Shown here: in pieces, positions 8,960 to 9,134 of the stretch | Layout of the letters: every line of letters begins with the position of its first letter | How positions within the stretch are numbered: the first letter of the stretch is position 1 | DNA from: Deltaproteobacteria bacterium | Lineage (GTDB): Bacteria; Myxococcota; B64-G9 | Length of the DNA stretch: 9,134 nucleotides | Assembly: GCA_030591745.1 (NCBI GenBank) | Contig: JAUVAM010000085.1 | Location: 1 to 9,134 of the forward strand | Direction of reading: 5' to 3' | Notes under the pieces: generated by a model | Database searches by the model: none | The model's input: only the letters and a program-made list of their open reading frames with translations | What the model was told of the DNA's origin: nothing | Translations under genes and position numbers: made by a program

Positions 8960-9134
8960 GTGCGTATCGTTGTGTCCAGCCGTGGTTCTCGAGGGGACGT
9001 TTATCCCATTTTGGCGCTGGGTGTTGAATTGCAGCGAAGGGGGCACTCCGTTTGTGTTTCTGCGCCGGTCGAGTACGCGGACCGGTTGCTGGGAAGCGGC
9101 GTCGAATTTTTTGGCTATGAAGAGGATAGTGGCG
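8960..9134 (+). CDS. GT1/GT28-like glycosyltransferase, N-terminal fragment (3' partial)
   Basis: Only the first 58 residues are in the window and the frame is open at the edge. The N-terminus reads as a hydrophobic strand (RIVVSS), then Arg-Gly-Ser-Arg-Gly-Asp-Val-Tyr-Pro at about 8-16, then a helix ending in RRGHSV at 26-31. This matches the acceptor-side start of GT-B glycosyltransferases of the UGT / sterol glucosyltransferase / MGT type, where the pattern is (G)xRGDVxP followed by a helix and RGHxV. Such enzymes move a sugar from a nucleotide donor to a lipid, sterol, polyketide or similar acceptor. The start is a GTG with a good Shine-Dalgarno, 21 bases after the radical SAM stop, so the two are probably in one operon. 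The donor-binding half lies outside the window, so donor and acceptor cannot be judged. Confidence 0.8.
   Translation, partial: MRIVVSSRGSRGDVYPILALGVELQRRGHSVCVSAPVEYADRLLGSGVEFFGYEEDSG

Noticed and set aside
7595..9046. 483-codon open frame on the minus strand covering the whole radical SAM gene
   Set aside because: It lies antisense to a gene with clear catalytic motifs and a good ribosome binding site. Its product, rich in His, Gln and Gly, resembles no family I know. Long antisense frames are common opposite biased-codon genes.

Overview
This 9.1 kb window is densely packed bacterial chromosome. Seven protein-coding genes all lie on the + strand, and the gaps between them are 62 bases or less. 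No RNA gene, mobile element, CRISPR array or long non-coding stretch was seen. The likely source is a moderately GC-rich Gram-negative bacterium of the former Deltaproteobacteria/Myxococcota type. This rests on a lipoprotein of the penicillin-binding-protein-activator (LpoA-like) architecture, an MJ0042-type zinc-ribbon protein with a C-terminal membrane anchor, and a very large membrane-anchored TPR protein. The lineage is an inference from gene style, not a demonstrated placement.

Layout from left to right: (1) 7-2625, a large TPR protein with one N-terminal membrane anchor, possibly cut off at its 5' end by the window edge. (2) 2688-3965, serS (seryl-tRNA synthetase), after a 62-base gap. 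(3) 3985-6072, a lipoprotein with N-terminal helical repeats and a C-terminal type-1 periplasmic-binding fold. (4) 6062-7000, a site-2 (M50-type) intramembrane metalloprotease, overlapping the lipoprotein gene by 11 bases. (5) 6997-7671, a double zinc-ribbon, single-membrane-span protein, overlapping the protease gene by ATGA. (6) 7697-8938, a radical SAM enzyme with a reduced SPASM-like C-terminal cysteine set and a TTG start behind a strong Shine-Dalgarno. (7) 8960 to the window end, the N-terminus of a GT1/GT28-like glycosyltransferase, cut by the window edge.

Spacing suggests that genes 2 to 7 are transcribed together, and perhaps gene 1 too. Genes 3, 4 and 5 are the most tightly coupled and all act at or in the membrane. 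They could form an envelope module of lipoprotein, intramembrane protease and zinc-ribbon membrane protein. Genes 6 and 7 look like a modification pair (radical SAM plus glycosyltransferase) whose substrate cannot be read from this window.

The points most worth a second look are: a Met in place of the near-universal Thr of the serine-binding TAE motif in SerRS; the radical SAM/glycosyltransferase pair with its atypical auxiliary-cluster cysteines; the coupled protease/zinc-ribbon pair; and a gapless array of fifteen 34-residue TPR units. I did not find a clear, wholly new system. The best candidates are small gene pairings that need comparative genomics.
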